A stretch of DNA of 64,000 nucleotides from CBDIHH01 sp965279095 (lineage in GTDB: Bacteria; Pseudomonadota; Alphaproteobacteria; Caulobacterales; Caulobacteraceae), in NCBI GenBank assembly GCA_965279095.1, contig CBDIHH010000003.1:669883-733882 (forward strand), read 5' to 3'. Position 1 is the stretch's first letter, and each line of letters begins with the position of its first letter. Shown piece by piece: positions 17,483-25,821 of the stretch. The notes below the pieces were generated by a model. That model saw only the letters and a list, made by a program, of their open reading frames with translations. It was not told the origin of the DNA and did not search any database. Position numbers and translations under genes: made by a program.

Positions 17483-17700
17483 CGCACCTACTCCTTGCCA
17501 AATGATCAGTACGGCGGGCCATCACGGCCTCGGCGAGAAAAACCCCGTGGTTGCGCAGTCCTTACTATAGCTGAATATCGTTTCGTTTGATTGACCGCAA
17601 GGGCAGGACGTTTGTTCACTTGCCCCATCTCAAGTGTCGGAAGGCCGACAAATAGGATTGAGGCGGCGGCCCCAGGTCGTAGGGCTGGAATACTAAGACT

Positions 17701-20700
17701 TCATCCGTCCACCGTTTCCAGCCGTTCGACCCCATTTTCTGGCATCGGCAGCTCCATGGAGCAGCGAACACCGCCCGGGCAGAACTCGAGAGCCGTCGTG
17801 GCCTGCAGCTCACTGGGCAGGACCCGTTCGAGCAGATCACGGCCAAATCCCCGTCGCGAGGGCATGGGATCCACCGCGGGAACCCCAGTCTCGCGCCATT
17901 CCACGGCGAGCCGGGGCTCGCCGTCGGCGATGAAGACGCGCCAGCTCACCGCGACCTTGCCCGCCGCCGCCGCCAGGGCGCCGTATTTGACGGCGTTCAT
18001 CGACAATTCGTGCAGCGCCATGCCGAGAATCTCCGCCGACCGCCGACGCAGGCTGATTGGCGGCCCGGCGATGATGAGTTGACGCGTCTCGTCGACGGCG
18101 TAGGCCAGCAGTTCCTCGCGCACGAGATCCTCTAGGTCGACCTCGTCCTCGGTCGTGCGGGACACCACCGAAAGCGTCCGCCCAAGGGCGCCCAGCCGGC
18201 CCTCGAAATGGGCGGAGAAGTCGTCCAGGGAGGCGCTGGTCTCCAGGGTTCGTCCGGCCACCGACCGAACGACCGCGAGCGTGTTGCGCGCCCGGTGCTG
18301 GAGCTCGGACGAGAGCAGCACCTGCCGCGCCTCGGCCTGCTTCTTCTCGCTGATGTCGCGGAAATAGACCGACAGGCCGCTGGAGGATGGGTAGATACTG
18401 ATCGATAGCCAGGACCCGTCGACTGAACTGGCGTCGACATGGGTGACCTGACGGTCGCTCATGGCGGTGATGACCGGGGCGAAGTTGGAGTCGCTGGCAG
18501 CGCCGGGAAAGACCTCGACAAGCCGGCGACCGAGGACGTCCTCCGGGCGCTTGGACCACACCGACAGGGCGTGGGCGTTGGCGTAGGTGAAGCGGGTATC
18601 CGCATCCAGGGCGTAGAAGGCGTCGGCGATGCTTTCCAGGATTTCCTCGGTGCGACGACCGGCTGACATCGCCGCGGCCTGCGCCCGCGCGGTGGCGGAT
18701 ATGTCGAGGAAGGTCATCACCACGCCGGCGATGAAGTTGTCGGTGCTCCGGTAGGGCAGCAGCCGCGCGAGGTAGCGGCTGTCGCCCTCGGCAGCGAACA
18801 CCTCGCGCTCGACGGTGCTGAGAGTCCGCAACACCCGGTCGAGATCACCCTGCAATTCGGGATAGTTCAGCTTGGAGGTGATGTGGGCCAGGGGCCGGCC
18901 CAGGTCGGTCTCGATCAGGTGGAAGATGTCCGCCACGGTCGGGGTGAAAGTCTTGACCCGCAGGTCGTTGTCGAGGAACAGCGTCGCGATCTGCGTGCTT
19001 TCCAGCAAATTCTTGAGGTCGCTGTTGGCCCGGGCCAGCTCTGTCACCCGCTGCGCCAGTTCGCCATTGACCGTCTGAAGTTCCTCGTTGACGGACTGGA
19101 GCTCCTCCTTGGATGTCTCGAGCTCCTCGTTCGCCGACTGCAGTTCCTCGTTGATCGACTGGTATTCCTCGTTCGAGGACGTCAGTTCCTCGTTGGTCGC
19201 CTCCAGCTCCTCGACGGTCGCCTGAAGGCGTTCCTTGGCCTGGCGCAGCTCCCCTTCGAGCTGTTGCACCTGCCCCTCGCGGAACCGGCTTGCCCCCCCA
19301 TCGTCTCCCACCGGGTTGTCCTCGGGGCGGCCCGCGTCACGGAAGAGTACGACAAAGGTGATCAGGGCGTCGGCGGCCTCGACCGGCTCGACGATCACGT
19401 CCACCAGGCGGGCTTCCTCGCCGACCCCCAGCTGCAGGCTCTGGGACACCACCGGCTTGAGGGTCTCGGACGCCGACTGAAGGGCGGCGCGGACATCCAG
19501 GCGCAGGTCGCGATGAACCATGTTCAACAGGTTGAGATTGGCCTGCCCGGCGGAGGGCTCCAGGAAGGCGCCGGTGCGGCCGGAGAAATGCAGGATTTCA
19601 TAGGTGTGGTCGATCACCACATAGGCCGGGGTATAGCGCTGCGCGACCCGCTCGGCCCTCTTGCCGATCGCCAATTCCAGTTCCTTGGAGCGGGGCGCCA
19701 TGGCGGCGCCGGAGGCCACGCGCCGCCCCCCGGTGTTCAGGGGGAAGTTGGGCAGAATGCGCGTGGCGCTGTTCAGCCGGACGAAGATGCGGTGGCGCCG
19801 GTCGATCGGCGCGAACAGGCGCGGGTGGCGGGTGACGTTCTCCGCGGCGCCGAGGAACAGGTAGCCCCCGGGCCGCAGCGCGAAATGGAACAGCGGGATC
19901 ACCCGGGTCTGCACATCGGCGTTGAGGTAGATCAGCAGGTTGCGGCAGGAGACCAGGTCGGTCCGCGAGAAGGGGGCGTCCTTGATGACGTTGTGCTGCG
20001 AGAAGATGCACAGGTCGCGCAGTTCCTGCGACACCGTGTAGGTCGTGCCCTCCTTGTTGAACCACCGCGCCAGGCGCTGGGCGCTCATGTGCTGGGCGAT
20101 GGTCTCCGGATAGCGCCCGGTGCGGGCCATGCTCAGGGCGCGGCCGTCCAGGTCGGTGGCGAAAATCTGGATCTGGGGCGGATCGCTCAGTCCCTGGGCG
20201 TATTCCCGCAGCAGGATGCCCAGGGAATAGGCCTCCTCGCCGGTGGCGCAGCCCAGGACCCAGACGCGAACCTGGTCGGCCGGGCCCTTGCCCTCGAACA
20301 GTTTGGGGACGACATCGCGCCGGAGCTTCTCGAATTCCAGGGCGTCTCGGAAGAACTGGGTGACGCCGATCAACAGGTCCTGGAACAGGTGATGGACCTC
20401 GTCGGCGCTGGCGGCGAGCAGGGTGACATAGTCCTCCACCTGGTCGATCTGGACCACCTGCATCCGACGCTCGATGCGCCGCAGGAAGGTGTTGCGCTTG
20501 TAGCCGTGGAAGTCGTGACCCGTTCGGTTGTGCAGGGTGGTGGTGATCTTGGCGATCTGCGCCTCGGTCGGTCCGGCCCCGCCGTGCAGGCGGACCGGAT
20601 CGGCCTCGGCCAGATGGGCGATATAGGCGCTGATGCGCTCTGGCAGGTCGTCGACGGGGAGGTTGAAATCGACCAGGCCGGAGGGATCCGAGAAGCCCTG

Positions 20701-21222
20701 GCCGGGGTAGGTCTCGTCCAACTCGGACAGGGTCAGGCCCCCATGTTCCTTGAGGGCGGTCACCCCCGCCACCCCGTCGCTGCCGAGTCCCGCGAGGATC
20801 ACGCCGACGGCCCGCTCCTTCTCCTGCACGGCGAGGGCGACCAGGAAGCTGTCGATGGAGCCGCGCTCGCCGGGAGGCCCCTCGGCCGGCTCCACCCGCA
20901 GTCGATCCTCAACAACGGTGGTCAGCTGGCCGGCGGGGGCGACGTAGATATGGCCCGCGGCCAGGACCATGCCGTCCGCCGCCAGGTGGGTGGGCAGGCC
21001 GCTCACCCGCTCCAGCAGCTTGATCGTCGAGGAGAGGCTCGGGCTTTCGTCCTGCTTGGACACCACCACGAAGGCGGCCCTGGCCTCACCGCTCAGTTGC
21101 CGCAGGAGCGCCTCCAGCGAACCGCCGCTATGGGCTGACGTGCAGACAGCGACGATGGCCGTCGGAGGCGGCGACGCCCCCGATCCGCTTCTGGATTTCG
21201 CCGTCTTGGACTGTCGCGTCAC
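17701..21222 (-). CDS. CheB-CheR-coiled-coil-PAS-HWE histidine kinase fusion
   Basis: This giant 1173-residue signalling protein contains, in order, a CheB-like methylesterase region (about 20-195); CheR N-terminal and SAM-binding domains (about 210-480, with GCATGEEAYS at about 320); a PAS-like region; a strong coiled coil of repeated glutamate/leucine heptads (about 655-725); two PAS domains (about 740-845 and 857-950); and an HWE histidine kinase with the phospho-acceptor H976 in ELQHRARNTLA and a C-terminal ATPase. The CheR site looks intact, but the CheB serine and histidine motifs are altered. A response-regulator gene lies 81 bases upstream on the same strand. Such fusions sense stress or light, but the ligand is not shown. 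Confidence 0.93.
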   Translation of the reverse strand: MTRQSKTAKSRSGSGASPPPTAIVAVCTSAHSGGSLEALLRQLSGEARAAFVVVSKQDESPSLSSTIKLLERVSGLPTHLAADGMVLAAGHIYVAPAGQLTTVVEDRLRVEPAEGPPGERGSIDSFLVALAVQEKERAVGVILAGLGSDGVAGVTALKEHGGLTLSELDETYPGQGFSDPSGLVDFNLPVDDLPERISAYIAHLAEADPVRLHGGAGPTEAQIAKITTTLHNRTGHDFHGYKRNTFLRRIERRMQVVQIDQVEDYVTLLAASADEVHHLFQDLLIGVTQFFRDALEFEKLRRDVVPKLFEGKGPADQVRVWVLGCATGEEAYSLGILLREYAQGLSDPPQIQIFATDLDGRALSMARTGRYPETIAQHMSAQRLARWFNKEGTTYTVSQELRDLCIFSQHNVIKDAPFSRTDLVSCRNLLIYLNADVQTRVIPLFHFALRPGGYLFLGAAENVTRHPRLFAPIDRRHRIFVRLNSATRILPNFPLNTGGRRVASGAAMAPRSKELELAIGKRAERVAQRYTPAYVVIDHTYEILHFSGRTGAFLEPSAGQANLNLLNMVHRDLRLDVRAALQSASETLKPVVSQSLQLGVGEEARLVDVIVEPVEAADALITFVVLFRDAGRPEDNPVGDDGGASRFREGQVQQLEGELRQAKERLQATVEELEATNEELTSSNEEYQSINEELQSANEELETSKEELQSVNEELQTVNGELAQRVTELARANSDLKNLLESTQIATLFLDNDLRVKTFTPTVADIFHLIETDLGRPLAHITSKLNYPELQGDLDRVLRTLSTVEREVFAAEGDSRYLARLLPYRSTDNFIAGVVMTFLDISATARAQAAAMSAGRRTEEILESIADAFYALDADTRFTYANAHALSVWSKRPEDVLGRRLVEVFPGAASDSNFAPVITAMSDRQVTHVDASSVDGSWLSISIYPSSSGLSVYFRDISEKKQAEARQVLLSSELQHRARNTLAVVRSVAGRTLETSASLDDFSAHFEGRLGALGRTLSVVSRTTEDEVDLEDLVREELLAYAVDETRQLIIAGPPISLRRRSAEILGMALHELSMNAVKYGALAAAAGKVAVSWRVFIADGEPRLAVEWRETGVPAVDPMPSRRGFGRDLLERVLPSELQATTALEFCPGGVRCSMELPMPENGVERLETVDG

Positions 21223-21303
21223 GCATCCACCTCTTTGGATCGTGCACTGTAGCCCCTTCGCGGCGGAAATTCATTGGGCGCCCGTCTTAATTCGACTGCA
21301 GGC

Positions 21304-21705
21304 TCAGTTGGGCCTCAGGCGCAGCATGGCGCACAAAAGAACCCCAATCTCACTGGGCAGGTAAGGCTTGGCCACGAACAGGCTGTCCGTCACCCTTTCC
21401 TCGACCACGCCGCTGCGAACCCCACCCGAGGTGTAGACGATGCGCATGTCCGGAGCCGCTGCGCGGGCGTAGCGCGCCACGCAGAAACCATCCTCGCCGC
21501 AGCCCAGATCGACGTCGAGAAACGCGGCCCCGATCTGGCCGGCATGACTGTCGATATGGGCGCAGGCCTCCCGGGCCGAGGCGGCCGTGACCACCCTGAA
21601 GCCATCGTCCTCAAGCTGCTGGCGGATGTTCTCGAGGATGATTTCCTGATCCTCGACCACGAGGACGCTCAACGGGTAATCGACTGGCTTCACGACGTTT
21701 AACAT
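21304..21705 (-). CDS. Single-domain response regulator
   Basis: This 133-residue receiver-only protein has acidic-pocket residues E18-D19, the phospho-acceptor D64 in AAFLDVDLG and the conserved lysine in VAKPY at about 113. There is no output domain, so it likely acts as a phosphate sink or phosphotransfer partner for the adjacent CheB-CheR-HWE kinase. The start ATG 21705 follows GAGG at seven bases, and this site is part of an inverted repeat (see separate entry). The kinase is downstream on the same strand. Confidence 0.9.
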   Translation of the reverse strand: MLNVVKPVDYPLSVLVVEDQEIILENIRQQLEDDGFRVVTAASAREACAHIDSHAGQIGAAFLDVDLGCGEDGFCVARYARAAAPDMRIVYTSGGVRSGVVEERVTDSLFVAKPYLPSEIGVLLCAMLRLRPN

Positions 21706-21707
21706 TT

Positions 21708-21729
21708 GTTGACCTCAGGATAGGTCAAC
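21708..21729 (-). promoter_or_regulatory. Inverted repeat overlapping the response-regulator ribosome-binding site
   Basis: On the minus strand GTTGACCT is followed by a 6-base loop and AGGTCAAC, a perfect 8-bp inverted repeat ending three bases before ATG 21705. The AGG of the right arm is part of the ribosome-binding site, so folding could hide it. A dimeric repressor site is the alternative. No known consensus is matched. Confidence 0.45.
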
Positions 21730-21768
21730 CAGTCAGCCCTGCGATTGTTCCCCGTCAGGCGGCGCCCG

Positions 21769-22491
21769 CTAGTACATATGCTGGCCGCCGTTAAGCGACA
21801 GGGTCGAGCCGGTGACGAAGCTGGCGTCCTCGCCGCACAGGAAGACAACGCCGCGGGCGATGTCGGCGGCCTGACCCAGGCGGCCCACGGGGATCCGCTG
21901 CACGATCTTGGCCAGCACGTCCGACGGCACGGCGGCGACCATGTCGGTGTCGACGTAACCGGGGGCCAGGGCGTTGACGGTGACGCCGAACTTGGCGCCC
22001 TCCTGGGCCAGGGCCTTGGTGAACCCGTGGATCCCCGATTTGGCGGCGGCGTAGTTCACCTGGCCGTACTGGCCCGACTGGCCGTTGACCGAGCCGATGT
22101 TGACGATGCGGCCGTAGCCGCGCTCGCGCATGCCGGGGAAGGTCGCCTTGACCATGTTGAAACAGCCGCCGAGGTTCACCTCGATGACCTCCCGCCACAT
22201 GTCCTTGTCCATCTTCAGGATGGTGGCGTCGCGGGTGATCCCGGCGTTGTTGACCAGCACGTCGATGGGGCCCAGGTCCGCGGTGATGCGGGCGCAGCCA
22301 TCCTGGCAGGCGTCATAGTCCGCCACGTCCCACTTGTAGGCCGCGATGCCGGTGCGCTCGGTAAAGGCCCGGGCCTTGTCATCATTGCCGGCATAGACGG
22401 CGGCGACGGTCAGACCGCGCTCCTTGAGGGCCAGGGACACCGCCTCGCCTATCCCGCGAGTCCCGCCGGTCACCACAGCCACGCGTCCCAT
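21769..22491 (-). CDS. phbB: Acetoacetyl-CoA reductase (PhaB/PhbB type)
   Basis: This 240-residue short-chain dehydrogenase would reduce acetoacetyl-CoA to (R)-3-hydroxybutyryl-CoA with NADPH for polyhydroxybutyrate synthesis. The Rossmann motif is V-T-G-G-T-R-G-I-G at residues 7-15, with NNAGITRDA in the middle. The catalytic Ser-Tyr-Lys appear in NIGSVNGQ and YAAAKSG. The C-terminal GGQHMY is the typical PhaB end. ATG 22491 has GGGAG about seven bases before it. No phaA or phaC lies in the window, so the pathway assignment rests on sequence similarity. Confidence 0.88.
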   Translation of the reverse strand: MGRVAVVTGGTRGIGEAVSLALKERGLTVAAVYAGNDDKARAFTERTGIAAYKWDVADYDACQDGCARITADLGPIDVLVNNAGITRDATILKMDKDMWREVIEVNLGGCFNMVKATFPGMRERGYGRIVNIGSVNGQSGQYGQVNYAAAKSGIHGFTKALAQEGAKFGVTVNALAPGYVDTDMVAAVPSDVLAKIVQRIPVGRLGQAADIARGVVFLCGEDASFVTGSTLSLNGGQHMY

Positions 22492-22669
22492 GCGTCATCT
22501 CCCTGTCCTTGTGGCCGGTCGTTGAGCCGGCCGTTCGCCTCTAACTAACCACGCTGACGCGCCGTTGGCAGGGCCAAAAATTCGTGATTCCCTTGTTGCT
22601 TGCACGAGGCGCTACCGGCAAGCTGAGCCGAGGGGTCGTCCTGTGCGGCCCGGCAATTCTGGAGGCACC

Positions 22670-23131
22670 GTGTCCAAGTCGCTCATGTCCATGGCCCTGG
22701 CCGCCGCGGCGGTTGCAGTCCTTTCCGCCGGGGCCGTCTCGGCCCAGACGGCCGCCAAGCCCGATCCCATCGCCCAGCGCAAGGCCATCCTGAAGGGCTT
22801 CGGCGCCGCCACGGGCCCCGCCGCCCAGATGCTTCAGGGCAAGGCGCCCTATGACGGCGCCAAGGTGCAGGCCGCCCTCGCCACCTATCAGAAGGGCGCC
22901 GCGACCCTGCCGGCCCTGTTCCCCGCCGATTCCAAGACCGGGGGCGAGACCGCCGCGCGGCCGGAGATCTGGCAGAACAAGAAGGATTTCGACGGGCGCT
23001 TCGCCAAGTTGTCCGCCGACGCCAAGACCGCCAGCGCAGCCATCACCGACGAGGCCAGCTTCAAGGCCAACTTCCCCAAGGTGCTGGCCAACTGCGGCGG
23101 CTGCCACGAACTGTACCGCGTCAAGAAATAG
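22670..23131 (+). CDS. Class II cytochrome c (c' / c556 type)
   Basis: This 153-residue periplasmic protein has a signal peptide (hydrophobic alanine-rich stretch, cleavage after VSA near residue 25) and a four-helix c' fold. The heme-binding motif C142-G-G-C145-H146 lies close to the C-terminus, as in this class. It binds heme covalently and shuttles electrons or binds small ligands. A GTG start at 22670 is supported by GGAGG at seven bases. A cytochrome b561 gene begins two bases after its stop, so the two are co-translated. Confidence 0.87.
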   Translation: MSKSLMSMALAAAAVAVLSAGAVSAQTAAKPDPIAQRKAILKGFGAATGPAAQMLQGKAPYDGAKVQAALATYQKGAATLPALFPADSKTGGETAARPEIWQNKKDFDGRFAKLSADAKTASAAITDEASFKANFPKVLANCGGCHELYRVKK

Positions 23132-23132
23132 C

Positions 23133-23846
23133 GTGGCGGCGACCCCTCCCGAGCAGGTCCGCGCCTGGGACCTGCCGACGCGGCTGTTCAAATGGGGTCT
23201 GGTGATCCTGGTGGGGATGGCGTGGCTCAGCCATGAGGTGGGTGACGTCACCCAGCGCTGGCACAAGGCCAATGGCTACGCCATCCTGTCGCTGCTCCTG
23301 TTCCGGCTGCTGTGGGGCCTGTTCGGCTCGTCCACGGCCCGGTTCGGCCACTGGATCTACGGCCCCCGCTCGGTAGTCCGGCACGCGGCGGACATGGCGC
23401 GGGGCCGGCGCGAAGCCTGGCTCGGGCACACGCCCCTGGGCAGCTGGATGATCCTGGCCCTGTTGATCCTGCTGTCGGCGCAAGGTTTCTCGGGCCTGTT
23501 CAGCGTCGATTCCAACGGCCTGTTCGGCGGCCCCTTCGCCCACACCGACTTCATGTCGGAGGCCAGCCCTCTGCAGACGCGGCTGTCCTTCTTCCATCAT
23601 AAGGCCTTCGATGTCCTGCTGGTGCTGATCGCCCTGCACGTGGCGGTGAACCTGTTCCATCAGTTCGTGCTGAAAGACGGGCTGATCTCCGCCATGATCA
23701 CCGGAAAGAAACGGCCGGCGCCGTTCCGCGACGAGCCGCAGATGCAGCCGGCGCCCGCCCTGTGGCTACGCGCCTTCGCCTGCCTCGCCGTCGCCGTGGC
23801 CGTCGTGCTGGGCGGGGTCAAGCTGGCGGGCGGCGACCTGTTGTAG
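23133..23846 (+). CDS. Cytochrome b561-family membrane protein
   Basis: This 237-residue protein of the diheme cytochrome b561 / hydrogenase cytochrome b type has four or five membrane helices. Heme-ligand-type histidines occur in the helix starting GMAWLSHEVGD, in the segment with IALHVAVNLFHQFV, and in SFFHHKAFD. It would move electrons between the quinone pool and the periplasmic cytochrome encoded upstream. The GTG start 23133 directly follows the upstream stop; no ribosome site is seen beyond coupling. Confidence 0.82.
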   Translation: MAATPPEQVRAWDLPTRLFKWGLVILVGMAWLSHEVGDVTQRWHKANGYAILSLLLFRLLWGLFGSSTARFGHWIYGPRSVVRHAADMARGRREAWLGHTPLGSWMILALLILLSAQGFSGLFSVDSNGLFGGPFAHTDFMSEASPLQTRLSFFHHKAFDVLLVLIALHVAVNLFHQFVLKDGLISAMITGKKRPAPFRDEPQMQPAPALWLRAFACLAVAVAVVLGGVKLAGGDLL

Positions 23847-23852
23847 AGCCCC

Positions 23853-24767
23853 ATGGGCAAGGGCGCGGACTGGACGGAAGCCTTCCTCGAGATGATGTCG
23901 GTGGAGCGCTCGGCCGCCGCCAACACCCTCACCGCCTACGGCAAGGACTTGGCCGACGCCCAGGGATTCCTGGCGGGGCGGGGCGGCGATCTGTCGGACG
24001 CCAGCGCCGAGGCCATCGAGGCCTATTTCGGCGACATCGCCCGGCGGGGGCTGGCCGCCTCCACCGCGGCGCGGCGGCGCGCCTCCGTCCGCCAGTTCTA
24101 CCGCTTCGTCCTGGGCGAGGGGTGGCGCAGCGACGACCCCTCCCGGCGGGTGGACGCCCCCGTCCAGGGCCGTCCGCTTCCCAAGGTGCTGTCCCGGGGC
24201 GAGGTCAACGCCCTGATCACCGCCGCCGGCGCCCGCGACGGGGCGCAGGGCCTGCGGGTAGGCTGCATGGTGGAGCTGCTCTACGCCTCGGGCCTGCGCA
24301 TCTCCGAACTGCTCGCCTTGCCGGTGGCGGCCATCGCCCGGGACCCGACCTTCCTCATCGTCAGGGGCAAGGGCGGCAAGGAGCGCCTGGCCCCCCTCAA
24401 CGACGCCGCGCACAAGGCCGTGCAGGCCTACCTCGCGATCAGGCCCGCTTTCTTCCCCAAGGGCGTCAAGGACAGTCCGTGGCTGTTTCCGTCCCGGGGC
24501 GCGGGTGGGCGGCTGACCCGGCGCCGCTTCTCGCAGCTGCTGCAGGAGGCGGCGATCGCGGCCGGGGTCGATCCCGCCAAGGTCAGTCCCCACGTCCTGC
24601 GCCACGCCTTCGCCACCCACCTGCTGGAGGGGGGCGCTGACCTGCGCGCCGTGCAGACCCTGCTGGGTCACGTCGACATCGCCACCACCCAGATCTACAC
24701 CCATGTGGCCCAGGATCGCCTGCGCGAGGTGGTCGAGACGGGGCATCCTCTGGCCAAGAAGCGCTAG
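23853..24767 (+). CDS. xerD: Site-specific tyrosine recombinase XerD
   Basis: This 304-residue protein has an N-terminal SAM-like DNA-binding domain (about 8-90) and a tyrosine-recombinase catalytic domain. Catalytic residues are visible: R149 in SGLRISELL, Lys in VRGKGGKER, H and R in HVLRHAFATH, H in LLGHVDI and the Tyr in QIYTHV. With XerC it resolves chromosome dimers at dif. The length fits XerD and the gene precedes accA. No dif-like site was seen nearby. Confidence 0.92.
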   Translation: MGKGADWTEAFLEMMSVERSAAANTLTAYGKDLADAQGFLAGRGGDLSDASAEAIEAYFGDIARRGLAASTAARRRASVRQFYRFVLGEGWRSDDPSRRVDAPVQGRPLPKVLSRGEVNALITAAGARDGAQGLRVGCMVELLYASGLRISELLALPVAAIARDPTFLIVRGKGGKERLAPLNDAAHKAVQAYLAIRPAFFPKGVKDSPWLFPSRGAGGRLTRRRFSQLLQEAAIAAGVDPAKVSPHVLRHAFATHLLEGGADLRAVQTLLGHVDIATTQIYTHVAQDRLREVVETGHPLAKKR

Positions 24768-24852
24768 AGGCCGCCAAACCGCGTGGCCCGCCTTGTCCCG
24801 GCCACCGCATGCGCCTAGGTTCCGCGCTTCCCCGAGGCCGTCCTGCGAGCGC

Positions 24853-25821
24853 ATGTCAGACACCCCGCGCCACTATCTCGAGTTCGAAAAGCCCATCGCG
24901 GAGCTCGAGGCGAAGATCGAGGAACTGTCACACCTGTCGGAGACGACGGGGGCGGGGGCGTTCGAGGGCGAACTGCAGTCCCTGCGCCACCGGGTGGGCG
25001 ACCTGCGCCGCGAGTCCTACGACAAGCTCGACCCCTGGCAGAAGACCCAGGTGGCCCGCCATCCGCAGCGGCCGCATTTCGCCGACTATACCCGGGCGCT
25101 GATCGAGGATTTCGTCGAGCTGCGCGGCGACCGCAAGTTCGGCGACGACCAGGCCATCGTCGGCGGGCTGGGCCGGTTCCGCGGCGTGCCCGTGGTGGTC
25201 ATGGGCCATGAGAAGGGCCACGACACCGCCACCCGGGTGAGGCACAACTTCGGCATGGCCCGGCCGGAGGGCTATCGCAAGGCCGTGCGCCTGATGGACC
25301 TGGCCGAACAATTCAACCTGCCGGTGCTGACCTTCGTCGACACGGCCGGCGCCTATCCGGGGGTCGGCGCGGAGGAGCGGGGGCAGTCCGAGGCCATCGC
25401 CCGCTCCACCGAGCGCGGCCTGACCCTCGGGGTGCCGATGATCTGCGCCATCACCGGGGAGGGGGGCTCCGGCGGGGCCATCGCCCTGGCCGCGGCCAAC
25501 AAGGTCCTGATTCTCGAGCACTCCATCTATTCGGTGATCTCTCCCGAAGGCTGCGCCTCCATCCTGTGGCGGGACGGCGCGCGGGCCCGGGACGCGGCGG
25601 CGGCGATGAAGATCACCGCCCAGGACCTGATCGGCCTGCGCATCGTGGATCGCATCATCGAGGAGCCCCCCGGCGGCGCCCACTCGGACCCTGAGGCGGT
25701 GATGGCCCATGTGGGCGACATCATCGAAGACGAACTGACCGGCCTGCTGCCGTTGTCCGCCGACGATCTTCGCCGACAGAGGGCTGAGCGCTTCTACGCC
25801 ATCGGCCGGAGCCTCTCGTGA
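24853..25821 (+). CDS. accA: Acetyl-CoA carboxylase carboxyltransferase subunit alpha
   Basis: This 322-residue protein starts MSDTPRHYLEFEKPIAELE and follows AccA throughout. The carboxyltransferase core has DQAIVGGLGRF, PVLTFVDTAGAYPGVGAEERGQSEAIA and a conserved GEGGSGGAIALA stretch near residues 203-215. With AccD it makes malonyl-CoA for fatty acid synthesis in the cytoplasm. ATG 24853 was chosen because homology starts there; the upstream in-frame ATG would sit in xerD. The flavin oxidoreductase gene overlaps its stop. Confidence 0.95.
   Translation: MSDTPRHYLEFEKPIAELEAKIEELSHLSETTGAGAFEGELQSLRHRVGDLRRESYDKLDPWQKTQVARHPQRPHFADYTRALIEDFVELRGDRKFGDDQAIVGGLGRFRGVPVVVMGHEKGHDTATRVRHNFGMARPEGYRKAVRLMDLAEQFNLPVLTFVDTAGAYPGVGAEERGQSEAIARSTERGLTLGVPMICAITGEGGSGGAIALAAANKVLILEHSIYSVISPEGCASILWRDGARARDAAAAMKITAQDLIGLRIVDRIIEEPPGGAHSDPEAVMAHVGDIIEDELTGLLPLSADDLRRQRAERFYAIGRSLS

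Noticed and set aside
17483..17700. Small gene upstream of the Crp/Fnr regulator
   Set aside because: The 218 bases contain no frame with a good start; they are likely promoter sequence.
24853..25821. dif recombination site near xerD
   Set aside because: No 28-base dif-like palindrome with XerC/XerD arms was seen around xerD.
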